Shown here piece by piece: positions 8,359 through 18,713 of a stretch of 64,000 nucleotides of DNA (position 1 is its first letter; the number at the start of each line of letters is the position of its first letter). Position numbers and translations under genes: made by a program. The DNA lies in NCBI GenBank assembly GCA_030066015.1, contig JASJCL010000017.1, positions 91,183 to 155,182 on the forward strand, written 5' to 3'. The DNA is from Desulfosarcinaceae bacterium (GTDB taxonomy: Bacteria > Desulfobacterota > Desulfobacteria > Desulfobacterales > Desulfosarcinaceae). The notes beneath the pieces are model-generated. The model worked only from the letters and a program-made list of their open reading frames with translations. It made no database searches and was not told the origin of the DNA.

Positions 8359-10986
8359 ATGGCCGAATCGAATAACAATACGGCGCCACCAAGCAACGCG
8401 GCGTCATCAAGCAACGCGACGTCATCGATCGATCCCGATGCTTTGGTCACCGAAACTGAATCGGGGGCGCGCAATCCGACCGGCGCGATCTCCAAGAATG
8501 TCCTCTTCTATGTCCCTTTGATCTGGACGCTGTTTCAATTATGGTACGCGTCGCCGCTGCCCTTCATTTTCAATATTTTCGTGCTGAACGACACGGAAGC
8601 CCGCGCCATCCATCTGGCCTTCGCCATCTTCCTCTCCTACACCGCCTATCCGACGTTCAAATCCTCGCCGCGCAGCTTCATCCCGATTCAGGACTGGATC
8701 GTGGCTTTCGTGGCCGCTTTCTGTGCATCCTACTTGTTCTGGTTTTACTCGGCCCTGGCGGACCGGCCGGGCGACCCCACCACCATGGACCTGGTGGTGG
8801 CCATCACGGGCTTGGTCCTGCTGCTGGAGGCCACCCGCAGGGCACTAGGACCGCCGCTGATGGTGGTGGCCACCGTCTTCATCATCTACACCTTCGCCGG
8901 CCCCCACATGCCCGAGGTCATTGCGCATAAAGGGGCCAGCCTGGCCAAGGGGATGTCCCACTACTGGCTGACCACCGAAGGTGTCTACGGTGTTGCTTTG
9001 GGGGTGTCCACCGGCATGGTGTTCATGTTCGTTCTCTTCGGCGCATTGTTGGAATCGGCCGGTGCCGGCAACTACTTCATCCGCACCGCCTTCGCCGGGC
9101 TGGGGCACCTGCGCGGCGGTCCGGCCAAGGCGGCCGTGGTGTCGTCCGGCCTGACGGGTCTGGTATCCGGTTCCTCCATCGCCAACGTGGTCACCACCGG
9201 GACCTTCACTATCCCGCTGATGAAAAAGGTCGGCTTCCAGCCGGAAAAGGCCGGCGCCGTGGAGGTGGCCTGCTCCACCAACGGCCAGCTGATGCCGCCG
9301 GTCATGGGCGCGGCGGCCTTTCTGATGGTCGAATATGTGGGCATCTCCTACGTGGAGGTGATCAAACACGCCTTTCTGCCGGCCATCATCTCCTACATCG
9401 CCCTGGTCTACATCGTTCACCTGGAGGCCTGCAAACTGGGCCTCAAGGGCATGAAAAAGCCGGTCACCAAGAGCTTCCAGCAAAAAGTGCTCGCGGCGGT
9501 CTTCACCTTCCTGTTCATCATCATTATGGGCGGGGTGACCTACTACGGACTGGGCTGGATTAAGGGCGTCGCCGGTAAGGCGACCTTTCCCATCGTCTGT
9601 GTGTTACTGCTGGTTGCCTATCTGGCACTGGTCAACCTGGCCTGCAAAGTGCCGGAGCTGGACACCAGCAAGGAGATCAAGGAACTGCCGCTGCTGGGTC
9701 CCACAGCCCAGGCCGGCTACTATTTTCTGCTGCCCATCGTGGTGCTCATGTGGTGTTTGGTGGTGGAGCGGCTCTCGCCGGCCCTGTCGGCCTACTGGGC
9801 CACGGTGCTGCTGATTTTCATCGTCCTCACCCAGCGGCCTCTGAAGGGTTTTTTCCGCAAGGCCAAGGGCGACGATTTCGCCTTCAAGACCGGTTTCAAT
9901 GACATGGTCACCGGGTTTGTCAACGGGGCCCGCAACATGGTGGGGATCGGTGTGGCCACGTCTGCGGCCGGTATCGTCGTGGGCACCGTCACCTTGACCG
10001 GCATCGGCCTGGTGATGACCGAATTCGTCGAATTCATCTCCGGCGGCAACCTGATGTTGATCCTGCTGTTCACCGCCGTGATCAGCCTGATTCTGGGCAT
10101 GGGGCTGCCCACGACGGCCAACTACATCGTCGTCTCCACCCTGATGGCGCCGGTGATCGTCGACCTGGGGGCCCAAAACGGCCTCATCGTGCCCCTCATC
10201 GCCGTGCATCTGTTCGTCTTCTACTTCGGCATTCTGGCCGACGACACCCCACCGGTGGGCTTGGCCGCCTTTGCGGCTGCGGGCATCTCCGGGGGCGATC
10301 CCATCCGCACCGGCATCCAGGGGTTCACCTACGATATCCGTACGGCGGTGCTGCCCTTCATGTTCATCTTCAACACCCAGCTGCTGATCATCGGCGTGGC
10401 CAACTGGCTGCATCTGCTCGTTGTCATCGGCGCCGCCGTCGTGGCCATGCTGGCATTCGCCGCGGGGACCCAGGGGTATTTCCTCACCAAGAACCGCATC
10501 TGGGAAACAGTGGCCTTGCTGATGGTGGCCTTTACCCTGTTCCGTCCCGGCTTCTGGTGGGATAAATTCTTTCCGCCCCTGCTCGAAGAACCCGCAACCA
10601 AAATCGAGGAGATGGTGGCGGGTATGGAACCCGGTTCCCAATTGAGAATTGCCGTCAAAGGAGAGGACCTGGACGGCAATGAATACATGAAGACGCTGAT
10701 GCTCAAGGTGGGGGACGAGGCTACCGGCAAGGAGCGGCTGGAGGGGATCGGTATCGAGACCCGTGACGAGGAGGGCAAGATCCTGGTGGACAACGTCGTT
10801 TTTTCCAGTGCCGCCGAGAAAGCGGGAATCGATTTCGACCAGGAGATCCTGAATGTCCAAGTGCCCAGCAAGCGTCTGCCCAAGCAGCTCATGTTCATTC
10901 CGGCCGTGCTGTTATACGCGCTGATTTGGTTCTTACAACGCGGGCGGAGCAGAAAATTTGAGCCCGCAGCTGCCGTTGCAACCTGA
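8359..10986 (+). CDS. TRAP transporter fused permease (TAXI type, 4TM+12TM) with DUF3394 tail
   Basis: This 875-aa inner-membrane protein is the transport channel of a TAXI TRAP system. It joins the small DctQ-like and large DctM-like subunits in one chain. DctM motifs include GLVSGSSIANVVTTGTFTIP and GMGLPTTANYIV. The last 150 residues hold a soluble segment with GIGIETRDEEG and SSAAEKAGIDFDQ, followed by a final helix, matching the DUF3394 extension of these permeases. The ATG has AAGGAGG upstream. The N-terminal 35 residues are Asn/Ser/Ala-rich and contain an 18-bp tandem duplication. It follows the binding protein by 171 nt and precedes a UspA gene. Confidence 0.93.
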   Translation: MAESNNNTAPPSNAASSSNATSSIDPDALVTETESGARNPTGAISKNVLFYVPLIWTLFQLWYASPLPFIFNIFVLNDTEARAIHLAFAIFLSYTAYPTFKSSPRSFIPIQDWIVAFVAAFCASYLFWFYSALADRPGDPTTMDLVVAITGLVLLLEATRRALGPPLMVVATVFIIYTFAGPHMPEVIAHKGASLAKGMSHYWLTTEGVYGVALGVSTGMVFMFVLFGALLESAGAGNYFIRTAFAGLGHLRGGPAKAAVVSSGLTGLVSGSSIANVVTTGTFTIPLMKKVGFQPEKAGAVEVACSTNGQLMPPVMGAAAFLMVEYVGISYVEVIKHAFLPAIISYIALVYIVHLEACKLGLKGMKKPVTKSFQQKVLAAVFTFLFIIIMGGVTYYGLGWIKGVAGKATFPIVCVLLLVAYLALVNLACKVPELDTSKEIKELPLLGPTAQAGYYFLLPIVVLMWCLVVERLSPALSAYWATVLLIFIVLTQRPLKGFFRKAKGDDFAFKTGFNDMVTGFVNGARNMVGIGVATSAAGIVVGTVTLTGIGLVMTEFVEFISGGNLMLILLFTAVISLILGMGLPTTANYIVVSTLMAPVIVDLGAQNGLIVPLIAVHLFVFYFGILADDTPPVGLAAFAAAGISGGDPIRTGIQGFTYDIRTAVLPFMFIFNTQLLIIGVANWLHLLVVIGAAVVAMLAFAAGTQGYFLTKNRIWETVALLMVAFTLFRPGFWWDKFFPPLLEEPATKIEEMVAGMEPGSQLRIAVKGEDLDGNEYMKTLMLKVGDEATGKERLEGIGIETRDEEGKILVDNVVFSSAAEKAGIDFDQEILNVQVPSKRLPKQLMFIPAVLLYALIWFLQRGRSRKFEPAAAVAT
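8391..8426 (+). repeat. 18-bp tandem duplication inside the permease gene
   Basis: AAGCAACGCGGCGTCATC at 8391-8408 is repeated at 8409-8426 with one G-to-A change. It encodes a repeated Ser-Asn-Ala-rich stretch in the hydrophilic N-terminal tail, before the first membrane helix. Confidence 0.8.
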
Positions 10987-11078
10987 CAGGCGCGATGTGA
11001 TCGCTCATGCCCGCCACCGGCACACGGGGCAACGACCGGTGGCGGGTAGAGATCCATCCGATTATGGAAGGGGAGCCC

Positions 11079-11513
11079 ATGTTTAAAAAAATCTTGGTGC
11101 CTGTGGAACTCGATTATCCCAAAACAGCCGCCTTGGTCTACCAGAGAGCTGCCGACCATGCCAGACTCAGCGGTGCTGAAATACACTTGGTGACGGTGAT
11201 GCCGGGGTTTTCCATGCCCATCGTCGCATCTGTGGTTCCCGATGATGTGGTCCGAGAAGCTGAGAAGCACGTCAAGACCTTGATGGAGGATTTTGTCGCC
11301 GAGAACTGCGATGACACGGTGACCTACAAAATTCGGACGGGAAAGAACTGGGAAGAGATCATCAAGGAAGCCGAGCGTTGGGGGGCGGATTTGATCATCG
11401 TCTACCACAATCATCGCCGTGAAATAAATGAAGTGTTCAGCCGTTCCTGTTCACAGCGCGTCGCCGACCATGCCAAGTGCTCGGTTCTGCGCTTGCGTAA
11501 CATTCGGCCCTAA
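11079..11513 (+). CDS. Universal stress protein (UspA family)
   Basis: A 144-aa single-domain Usp fold: FKKILVPVELDYPKTAALVYQ at the start, then a SGAEIHLVTVMPGF strand and a C-terminal ADHAKCSVLRLR strand. The usual ATP-binding signature G-x2-G-x9-G-S/T is missing: the region reads YHNHRREINEVFSRSCSQRV. It is therefore probably a non-nucleotide-binding Usp. GGAAGGGGAG precedes the ATG at 11079. Usp genes are commonly placed in TRAP operons; TeaD of the Halomonas ectoine system modulates transport. A regulatory role on the permease at 8359 is a reasonable inference. Confidence 0.85.
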   Translation: MFKKILVPVELDYPKTAALVYQRAADHARLSGAEIHLVTVMPGFSMPIVASVVPDDVVREAEKHVKTLMEDFVAENCDDTVTYKIRTGKNWEEIIKEAERWGADLIIVYHNHRREINEVFSRSCSQRVADHAKCSVLRLRNIRP

Positions 11514-11570
11514 GCTTTGCCCTTAAGCCTGAAGCTTTGCCCTTAAGCCCTAAACTTTGCCTTTAAGACC
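11511..11570 (+). repeat. Three tandem 20-bp repeats after the Usp gene
   Basis: Units at 11511-11530, 11531-11550 and 11551-11570 follow the pattern xAAgCTTTGCCcTTAAGcCx. The first two differ at two positions and the third has a few more changes. The first unit contains the stop codon of the UspA gene. Each unit contains TTTGCC and TTAAG cores but no strong hairpin, and the function is unknown. Confidence 0.8.
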
Positions 11571-11802
11571 GCATTTCATCCGCACCCATTGAAGCGAACC
11601 TGACGCGACCCGTAACCCGGCACTATCGGCGGAGTGATCGAGGGCCTTCCGACGGTCAATACCCAGTCGTCGGCGTGTTGGCGATGGGCCACCGCAGCCA
11701 CTGGTGGTCCGCCAGCGCCAGCGATCGCTAGACCGTCAGAGCACCAGCCACAGAGGGTTTGGATTTGGTCCTTTATTCATATAATGACCGGGAGGAACGA
11801 TC

Positions 11803-12795
11803 ATGGCCCCCACGCAGCGATCCTTGATCCCATATTCTCGATACACGAGATCGGCGTTGGCCCTCGCCATTGTTCTGTCCATAACGCTGTTTCCCATGAG
11901 AACGCCCGCATCGGAGATTCTCCTGGGAACGGATGCGGTGGGAACTTTTTCCCATTTCGCCGGCAGGGCGATCAGCCGCGTCATCGCTCAGCATGCGGAC
12001 GGCCAGCAGTGCCGGGCGGTGCCAGCGCCGGACCGCATTCATAACCTCACCAACCTACAGGGCGGATCCATCGACCTCGCCCTGATTGACATCAGCCGGC
12101 TGCACGACGCCGTCCGCAAAAAAGGCGATTTCACCTTCCTGGATATTCAGTATGACAATCTGGCCCTTGTGGCACCCGTCTACAAGCGCACCATTCTGTT
12201 GATCGCCCGCGCGGATGCCGGCATCGATGCGCTCGACGACCTGAAGGGCAAGAAGATCAATGCCGGTCCCCCACGGTCGCAGACCGACCAGGAGGTGAAA
12301 CGGATTATGGGCGCCAAGGGATGGACGCAGGCCGATTTTACGGCCGTGGATGCGTTGCCACCAACGCTCTCCCAGGATACGATGGCCTTCTGCCACGGCA
12401 CCGTACAGGCCATGCTGCACATCGGGGTGCATCCGGATTCGGCGCTGCAGAAACTGGTCGAGCTTTGCAATGCCCTGCCGGTGGATATGGCCGACGCCGA
12501 CACCACCCGGATGATCCAGGACCACCCGGGCTATTTGCCGGTTCAGATACCCGAGAATGTCTATCCGGCCTTCGGGCGATCCATCACCACCATCGGCGTC
12601 ACTGTCGCCCTGGTGGCTTCGGGCAGCCTGGATGATGCGACCATGGGTGAGATCATGGCAGCGCTGGACCAGCACCGACAGACACTGCAGAACACACACC
12701 CGGCCATGCAGACCTTTATGGTGGATGTCACCATGCCCGAAATCGGAATCGCCCGCCATCCCGGTGCGGCCGCCTACTTCGAACAGCGCCGCTAG
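11803..12795 (+). CDS. Divergent TAXI family solute-binding protein
   Basis: A 330-aa exported protein with a signal peptide ending near TPAS-EI. It shows the TAXI fold in diverged form: LLGTDAVGTFSHFAGRAI replaces the [11 protein letters not shown] motif, and GKKINAGPPRSQTDQ replaces the usual [23 protein letters not shown] matches the [11 protein letters not shown] region of its relatives. GGGAGGAACGATC lies directly before the ATG. It follows the SBP-permease-Usp set on the same strand after 289 nt, so it may use the same permease or act as a sensor of a related ligand. The changed ligand loop suggests a different substrate. Confidence 0.8.
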   Translation: MAPTQRSLIPYSRYTRSALALAIVLSITLFPMRTPASEILLGTDAVGTFSHFAGRAISRVIAQHADGQQCRAVPAPDRIHNLTNLQGGSIDLALIDISRLHDAVRKKGDFTFLDIQYDNLALVAPVYKRTILLIARADAGIDALDDLKGKKINAGPPRSQTDQEVKRIMGAKGWTQADFTAVDALPPTLSQDTMAFCHGTVQAMLHIGVHPDSALQKLVELCNALPVDMADADTTRMIQDHPGYLPVQIPENVYPAFGRSITTIGVTVALVASGSLDDATMGEIMAALDQHRQTLQNTHPAMQTFMVDVTMPEIGIARHPGAAAYFEQRR

Positions 12796-12830
12796 TTCTT
12801 CGATAGAACTGCTGAGAGAATAATGTCTTC

Positions 12831-12875
12831 CGGATTAGGGCTGCCCGGATTAGGGCTGCAATGATTAGGGTCGCA
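12831..12875 (+). repeat. Three tandem 15-bp GATTAGGG repeats
   Basis: Units CGGATTAGGGCTGCC (12831-12845), CGGATTAGGGCTGCA (12846-12860) and ATGATTAGGGTCGCA (12861-12875) follow the third TAXI gene. They carry no terminator-like hairpin. The rest of 12796-13132 shows no other feature I can support. Confidence 0.8.
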
Positions 12876-13132
12876 CATTAGAGAACCGTTGCTAAAACCT
12901 CCCTGCTAATGGTTGATCAGACGGTCAAGGCGGGTCAAATCACCGCGTCCGGGAGGTGGACGGTGATGACCCGCGATCCCATGATGGCTGCGGAGGTCTC
13001 GGAGGCCCCGGCGGGCGTTATCGCGCTCCCCTGTGGATAGGCTGGCAGCCAATTCGGCAGCATCGAAGATCAGCGCCACGGCGCGGACCGCGACAGCATC
13101 AACCGCAAACCATCGGTTCTTTCCGATCCAAG

Positions 13133-14014
13133 GTGAACAGCGTCAAACGTGAGCGCCATACCCCCCTGTCCCCGCCACCGCTGGTGAGCGCCATCATCCC
13201 CACTCACAATCGTGCCTGGTGCCTGGCAAGAGCGGTCGATTCGGTATTGGACCAGACCTTCACCGACGTCGAGCTCATCGTGGTGGATGATGGGTCCACC
13301 GATGACACAGCCCCTCTTTTGGCGAACTATGGAGACCGATTGAAGGTGATCGATCAACCCAACCGCGGCGTCAGCGCGGCCCGCAACACCGGCGTGCGTG
13401 CCGCCCGGGGGCGTTGGATCGCCCTCCTGGACAGCGACGATCACTGGTTGCCGAACAAGCTGCGGACGCAGCTCGACTGGCTGGATGCCCACCCGGACTA
13501 CCGGATCTGTCAAACGGAAGAGCTATGGATCAGAGACGGCCGGCGGGTGAACCCCAGAAAGCGCCACCGGAAATTTGGCGGGTTTATCTTCGAGCGTTGT
13601 CTGCCCTTGTGCCTGGTGAGTCCCTCGGCGGTAATAATCGAACGCCGGCTGCTGGAAACGGTTGGCGGCTTCGATGAGGCGCTGCCGGCCTGCGAAGACT
13701 ACGACCTCTGGCTGCGCATCAGTTGCCGTCATCCCATCGGGCTGGTGGATCAGCCCCTCCTGGTCAAGACCGGCGGGCACGCCGACCAGCTCTCCCGAAC
13801 ACCGGAATTGGACAAGTACCGCATCTTAGCGTTGGCCAAAATCCTGCGAAGCGGTGTGCTGTCACCCGACCAGTCCGCGGCAGCCCTGGAGATGCTGACC
13901 AACAAGATCGGGGTTTACGCCGGGGGCTGTCGTAAACGGGGACGTGAAGCGCAAGCACTTGCCTACGAAGGGTTACTGGCGGCGTTGCAGCAGACGCCGC
14001 GCCAGCCGCGGTAA
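13133..14014 (+). CDS. Family 2 glycosyltransferase
   Basis: A GT-A fold inverting transferase. The nucleotide-sugar site is seen in VSAIIPTHNRAWCLARAVDS, then VDDGSTDDT, and the metal-binding DxD-type LLDSDDHW; acceptor-domain ACEDYDLWLRIS follows. The first motif begins about 18 residues after the chosen start. The start is uncertain: the region before the first motif has no ATG with a ribosome site, and I used the in-frame GTG at 13133 (293 aa). A longer frame begins at 12956, but its extra 59 residues look non-coding. The gene is single and convergent with the Nudix gene, so the acceptor is unknown; cell-surface polysaccharide or glycoprotein are the usual targets. Confidence 0.85.
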   Translation: MNSVKRERHTPLSPPPLVSAIIPTHNRAWCLARAVDSVLDQTFTDVELIVVDDGSTDDTAPLLANYGDRLKVIDQPNRGVSAARNTGVRAARGRWIALLDSDDHWLPNKLRTQLDWLDAHPDYRICQTEELWIRDGRRVNPRKRHRKFGGFIFERCLPLCLVSPSAVIIERRLLETVGGFDEALPACEDYDLWLRISCRHPIGLVDQPLLVKTGGHADQLSRTPELDKYRILALAKILRSGVLSPDQSAAALEMLTNKIGVYAGGCRKRGREAQALAYEGLLAALQQTPRQPR

Positions 14015-14027
14015 CGCAAGACTGGGT

Positions 14028-14444
14028 TCATCTTCCCACGGGGAGAACAAACCCTTGACGTCTCAGGTTCCGAAGGGGAAGAAATAGGGGCGCCGGGAGG
14101 GCGTTCCAATGGTACCACGCCCAGCGGCGGCATTTATCAGGCTCCTTCACGGTGGGCTCCCCGCGCCAACCCTCACCCAGAACGAAGAGGGTGACATAGT
14201 GTTTGCCCGCATCGGTGAAGATATCGTTGCTGAAGGCAATCTGCCGCACCCCGCTGACCAGGAGGCCGGTCTCCTCCCGCACTTCCCGCCGCGCGCACGC
14301 TTCGATCGATTCTCCGAATTCCAAATGGCCGCCGGGCAGGGCCCAGGTGCCGGCGCCGTGGGACCCGCGGCGCTCGCCGAGCAGAACACGCCCATCTCGG
14401 ATTAAGAACACGCCCACTCCGACACGTACCGCTTTGCGATCCAT
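14028..14444 (-). CDS. Nudix hydrolase
   Basis: A 138-aa protein with a complete Nudix box. GGHLEFGESIEACARREV followed by REETGLLV fits G-x5-E-x7-REUxEExGU, with the catalytic REETG intact. It cleaves a nucleoside diphosphate linked to another moiety. The compact size, and the WALPGGHLEFGES context resemble MutT/NUDT15-like nucleotide pyrophosphatases, but the substrate is not defined. GAGGAGG precedes the ATG. It starts 22 nt after the end of hrpA on the same strand, so the two are likely co-transcribed. Confidence 0.9.
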   Translation of the reverse strand: MDRKAVRVGVGVFLIRDGRVLLGERRGSHGAGTWALPGGHLEFGESIEACARREVREETGLLVSGVRQIAFSNDIFTDAGKHYVTLFVLGEGWRGEPTVKEPDKCRRWAWYHWNALPAPLFLPLRNLRRQGFVLPVGR

Positions 14445-14466
14445 GGTTGGTTGCAGCCTCCTCTGG

Positions 14467-17400
14467 TCAGACCATCATTTCGATGGCCGCGATCTGCTGT
14501 TTCAGCCGCTTGGGAGAGACAGAAAACGCGGTTCGTATCTCCTGCGCAAAGACCGAGATCCTGTACTCCTCGATCATCCAGAGGAGATCCTCCACGGCCT
14601 GCCGTTTCTCGGCGCTGGCGTGATCATCCAGACCGGCCACGATATCGCCGAGTTTCTCGCTAAAGGGCTTCACCTGGTCCGCACGGGCCCGGTCCTTGGG
14701 CAGGTCGACCACCCCCCGCTCGGCTCGGATGGTGAGGGCCTGGAGGTAGCGTACCAGGGCAGCGAGGCGATTTGCGTCGTAAAGGTCGATGAAATTGGGC
14801 GGTATGAGTTGGTCGAGGGACCGGCGCAAATCGGCAAGCAAATCGCTCAAGGGCCCCTTGGGATGGGCGCTCTCCAGGCGGTGGAGGGTGGTGCGGCACT
14901 CGTGGTAGGCGGCCAGCAGGGCGGCGACGGCAGCGGTCAGCGCCTGTCCCTGCTGTTGGATGCCGCTGCGGCCGATCTCCGCCACCGCCGATGCGAAGTC
15001 GCTTTGGGTGCGAAGGTTCCGGTGGAAGCGGTCTCGACAAACGGCCGCCAACAACTGGCGCTCGAGGCGCTTCTGGCCGCCGAAATAGCCGGTGTAGTTG
15101 CTCGCCGGGGCCGAAAGGCGTAGGCTCTGGCGCAGGTGTTTGAGCTCTCTCTTGAAGTGATTCATGAGCAGCACCTGGACCCCTTTGGGGTGGGCGGCCT
15201 CGGCGGCATGGCGGTCGGTGAAAAGCGTGAGGCTCGCAACCTGTCCCTCCGCCGCGGCCACCAGCGCGAGGTAGGCCCGCTGGGGGCCCTTGCCCGGCAC
15301 CGCCGCCGTGACCGAGTCGGGTAGATCGCCCAGGTCCCAGGCGGCGATCCCGGAACGCTCCCACCGGCGACGCAGGGTATCCAGGGCATCCGCATCCACG
15401 GCCTGGACGGGCCCCTCCTGCAGCAGGTCCGCATCCCTGCCGCTCTTAACCACCCGCCCCTGCCCATCCATCAGGGCGATGCGCATCCGCAGATGGTCGG
15501 GCAGCACGATGGCCGTCCAGACGGCGGCCGGGATGGTGAGGCCGAAGCGGGCCTTGAGGTGAGCGCTGAGGGCGGGGATCAGGGCGCCTTGGTCCATCCT
15601 CAGCTCCCGGCAGATCTGGTGCGCTGTCTCCCCCACCGGGGCCAGGCGACGGCGGTACGGCTTGGGCAGACCCTTGAGAAGGGCCGTGATCTTCTCCTGG
15701 AGTAGGCCGGGTACCAACCACTCCATCTCCTCCGCCGGCACCTGCTGGGCGTCGACCAGCGGGATCTTGACCGTCACCCCATCGTCCGCCGACTCGGGCG
15801 AGAAGCGGTAGCCCACCCGGTAGCGGCCCTCTCCCAGTCGCAGGCGACGGGGGAAGCGATCCAGCTCAATCTGGTCAGGGTCGTAGTTGAGAAGCTGGTC
15901 GCGGGAGAGCCGCAGGAAATCATCCCCGCCCTGCTGACGGATCCGGTGCTTAAGGGCCCTCAGATCGGAAACCCCCTCCAAATGACGGCCGTAATGGTCG
16001 GCTAGAACACGATCATCCACCAGGAGGTCCCTTCGCCGCAGACGGTCCTCCAGGCCCCGGATCTCCGCTGCCAGCTTGTGGTTGTGGGTGAGGAAAGCGG
16101 GCCAGTCATGCTGGCGCAGGTCTCCCTCGATGAGGGCGCTCTGAATGAAAATCGCGGTGGCCTGAGCGGGGTCGATGGAATGGAGCGCTGTGGGCCGCCC
16201 GGGTTCGATGACCAGACCGAAGAGACTCACCTGTTCGGTGACCACCACCTGGCCGCGCTTGCGCTCCCAGCGGGGATCCCGGTAGCTGCGGCGGCAGAGG
16301 TCCCCGGCAAGGGGCTCCAGCCAGCGGGGGTCGATGCGGGCCACGGTGCGGGCGTAGAGGCGGCTGGTGACCACCATTTCGGCCGCCACGATCCACTCCC
16401 CGGGGGTTTTGAACAGGCCGGAGCCCGGAAAGACCATCACCGCCCTATCCTTGGCGGCACGGAAGAAGAATTTCTCCTTCTGCTGGGCGATATTGGAGAG
16501 AAATCCGCTGAGGATCGCCCGGTGAATGGCGCAGTAGCGCGGGGTGAAGATGATCTCCGGCGCTGTCCCGGGTTTTTCCTTATGCGACCGCTGACCACCG
16601 GCAGACCTGCCATTTGCCGGTACCGCAGCCGGCGTCGCCACGGCCCCCGCCTCTGCCCGCAGCCGGCTTTCGGCCAGCAGCCCGCGGATCTGGCCATGAA
16701 TGTCGGCCCACTCGCGCATGCGGCGGAAGTTGAGAAAGTGCTGCCGGCAGTACCGGCGCACGTCGGCCCAGGACTTTCGGTTCTGAACCCGCTTCTGATA
16801 GCCCTCCCAGAGGTTGAGGAGGGTGACGAAGTCAGAGGCCGGGTCCCGGAAGCGGGCATGGGCCTGATCGGCGGCGGCCTGCTGCTCTAGTGGGCGCTCG
16901 CGGGGGTCCATGACACTGAGGGCGGCGGCGATGACCGTCACCTCGGGCAGGACATGCTGGTCGTGGGCCTCGATGAGCATGCGGGACAGGCGCGGATCCA
17001 ATGGCAGCCGGGCCATGAGGCGGCCCCTTGGGGTGAGCCGATAGGGCCCCGCGGCCGCCCGCCCCCGCCGCCGGCGCCGACCCGCCTTGTCACGGTGACG
17101 TTGGGCCCCGTTTGGGGCGATGGCGCCCAGTTCGGCCAATAGCTGGTAACCGGCCTGGATGTTTTTCTCCGCAGGGCGATCGATAAAGGGGAAGGTGACG
17201 ACATCCCCCAAGCCCAGGGCAATCATGCGCAGAATCACTTCGGCCAGGTTGGCCCGGAGAATTTCGGGCTGGGTGAAACGCGGTCGGTCGTTGTAATCCG
17301 CCTCGCTGTATAGGCGGATGCAGATCCCGCCCGCCACGCGTCCGCAGCGCCCCTGGCGCTGGTCGGCGCTGGAGCGGGAGATGGACACGACGGGCAGGGC

Positions 17401-18555
17401 CGTCGTACGGGTACGGGCCTGGTACTGGCTGATGCGGGCCAGTCCGGTGTCGACCACATAGCGGATCCCGGGGATGGTGATACTGGTCTCGGCCACATTG
17501 GTGGCCACGATAATTTTGCGCCCCACCGGTCGACTGAAGACCCGCAGCTGCTCGGCGGCCGAGAGGCGGGCGAAGAGGGGCAGAACGGTGGTGTCGCGGT
17601 AGTGGCGTCCCTCGACGATGTCACAGGTCTCGCGGATATCCTGCTCGGTGGGCATGAAGACCAGCACATCGCCGCGTCCGCCGTCCTGGACGATGCGGTC
17701 CACGGCGCGGATCGCGGCGGCCACGACGGTGGGGTCCTCCTTGTCGTGTTCGGCGGTCGCCATCGGGCGGTAGCGGGTCTCGACAGGATACATACGGCCG
17801 GAAACCTCGATCACGGGGGCGTCATCGAAGGCGGCCGAGAACTTCTCCGTATCGATGGTGGCAGAGGTGATAAGCAGTTTAAGATCGCGCCGGCATTTGA
17901 CGAGGCCACGCAGGATCCCCAGCAGGAAGTCGATGTTGAGGCTGCGCTCATGGGCCTCGTCCACGATGAGGGTGTCGTAGGCGTTGAGGTAGGGATCCCC
18001 CTGGGTTTCGGCAAGCAGAATGCCGTCGGTCATCACCTTGATGCGGGCATCGGGACGGGTCTTGTCCTGAAAGCGGATCTTATAGCCAACCGTCTCTCCC
18101 AGGGACTCGCCCAACTCCTCGGCGATGCGCCGGCTCACCGTAGATGCGGCGATGCGTCGCGGCTGGGTGCAGCCGATCCATCCCTCCATGCCGCGGCCGG
18201 CGGCCAGACAGAACTTGGGGAGTTGGGTGGTCTTGCCCGAGCCGGTTTCGCCCGCCACGATGATGACCGGATGGTCCGTGATGGCGCTGATGATCTCCTC
18301 CCGGGCGGCGGTGATGGGCAGCTGCTCATCAAAGCTCAGCTCGGGCTGGCGCGCCAGCCGGCGCGCTTTGGTGGCGACGGAGCGGCGCAGACGATCGGTG
18401 AGGCCGGCGTAGATCTTTTCCCGCCCTGCGGGGGAGATGGGCCGGCGATGGTCGATGCGTCGCAGCTCGCGTTGCACCGCGATGCGGTCCAGGTGGAGGG
18501 CGCGGGGCAGCAGGTCTCGGATCACGCTCGGGATATGGGGTGCAGATCGGGTCAT
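14467..18555 (-). CDS. hrpA: ATP-dependent RNA helicase HrpA
   Basis: A 1362-aa DEAH-box helicase. Motif I is [14 protein letters not shown], motif II DEAHERS, motif III SAT, and motif [14 protein letters not shown]. These are followed by the HA2/OB regions and the long C-terminal DUF3418-type extension (from about residue 760) that distinguishes HrpA from shorter HrpB. It acts in the cytoplasm on RNA; in E. coli HrpA rescues stalled ribosomes and affects fimbrial mRNA processing. The start at 18555 gives the usual N-terminus ([20 protein letters not shown]). It is divergent from the CoA-disulfide-reductase-like gene and leads into the Nudix gene. Confidence 0.95.
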   Translation of the reverse strand: MTRSAPHIPSVIRDLLPRALHLDRIAVQRELRRIDHRRPISPAGREKIYAGLTDRLRRSVATKARRLARQPELSFDEQLPITAAREEIISAITDHPVIIVAGETGSGKTTQLPKFCLAAGRGMEGWIGCTQPRRIAASTVSRRIAEELGESLGETVGYKIRFQDKTRPDARIKVMTDGILLAETQGDPYLNAYDTLIVDEAHERSLNIDFLLGILRGLVKCRRDLKLLITSATIDTEKFSAAFDDAPVIEVSGRMYPVETRYRPMATAEHDKEDPTVVAAAIRAVDRIVQDGGRGDVLVFMPTEQDIRETCDIVEGRHYRDTTVLPLFARLSAAEQLRVFSRPVGRKIIVATNVAETSITIPGIRYVVDTGLARISQYQARTRTTALPVVSISRSSADQRQGRCGRVAGGICIRLYSEADYNDRPRFTQPEILRANLAEVILRMIALGLGDVVTFPFIDRPAEKNIQAGYQLLAELGAIAPNGAQRHRDKAGRRRRRGRAAAGPYRLTPRGRLMARLPLDPRLSRMLIEAHDQHVLPEVTVIAAALSVMDPRERPLEQQAAADQAHARFRDPASDFVTLLNLWEGYQKRVQNRKSWADVRRYCRQHFLNFRRMREWADIHGQIRGLLAESRLRAEAGAVATPAAVPANGRSAGGQRSHKEKPGTAPEIIFTPRYCAIHRAILSGFLSNIAQQKEKFFFRAAKDRAVMVFPGSGLFKTPGEWIVAAEMVVTSRLYARTVARIDPRWLEPLAGDLCRRSYRDPRWERKRGQVVVTEQVSLFGLVIEPGRPTALHSIDPAQATAIFIQSALIEGDLRQHDWPAFLTHNHKLAAEIRGLEDRLRRRDLLVDDRVLADHYGRHLEGVSDLRALKHRIRQQGGDDFLRLSRDQLLNYDPDQIELDRFPRRLRLGEGRYRVGYRFSPESADDGVTVKIPLVDAQQVPAEEMEWLVPGLLQEKITALLKGLPKPYRRRLAPVGETAHQICRELRMDQGALIPALSAHLKARFGLTIPAAVWTAIVLPDHLRMRIALMDGQGRVVKSGRDADLLQEGPVQAVDADALDTLRRRWERSGIAAWDLGDLPDSVTAAVPGKGPQRAYLALVAAAEGQVASLTLFTDRHAAEAAHPKGVQVLLMNHFKRELKHLRQSLRLSAPASNYTGYFGGQKRLERQLLAAVCRDRFHRNLRTQSDFASAVAEIGRSGIQQQGQALTAAVAALLAAYHECRTTLHRLESAHPKGPLSDLLADLRRSLDQLIPPNFIDLYDANRLAALVRYLQALTIRAERGVVDLPKDRARADQVKPFSEKLGDIVAGLDDHASAEKRQAVEDLLWMIEEYRISVFAQEIRTAFSVSPKRLKQQIAAIEMMV

Positions 18556-18637
18556 GGGGATACAAGGGCGTTATTGCGCCTTAGGGGCCATACCCCAGCC
18601 GGATGCCGAGGTCAACGGCTTTGCGGCGCGTGGCGTA

Positions 18638-18666
18638 TTGACAAGTCCGGGCCATCGGAGGAATAT
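18638..18666 (+). promoter_or_regulatory. Putative sigma-70 promoter for the 18714 operon
   Basis: TTGACA (18638-18643) is followed after 17 nt by GAATAT (18661-18666). The ATG lies about 40 nt further on, behind AAAGGAG. Confidence 0.5.
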
Positions 18667-18713
18667 CGCGCAATGCGATGGACTTGCCAACCCTCCCGTC
18701 AAAGGAGTCTCAC

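Noticed and set aside
13133..14014. Frameshift or fusion at the start of the GT2 gene
   Set aside because: The upstream 59 residues in the longer frame look non-coding rather than a lost domain; this is a start-choice problem only.
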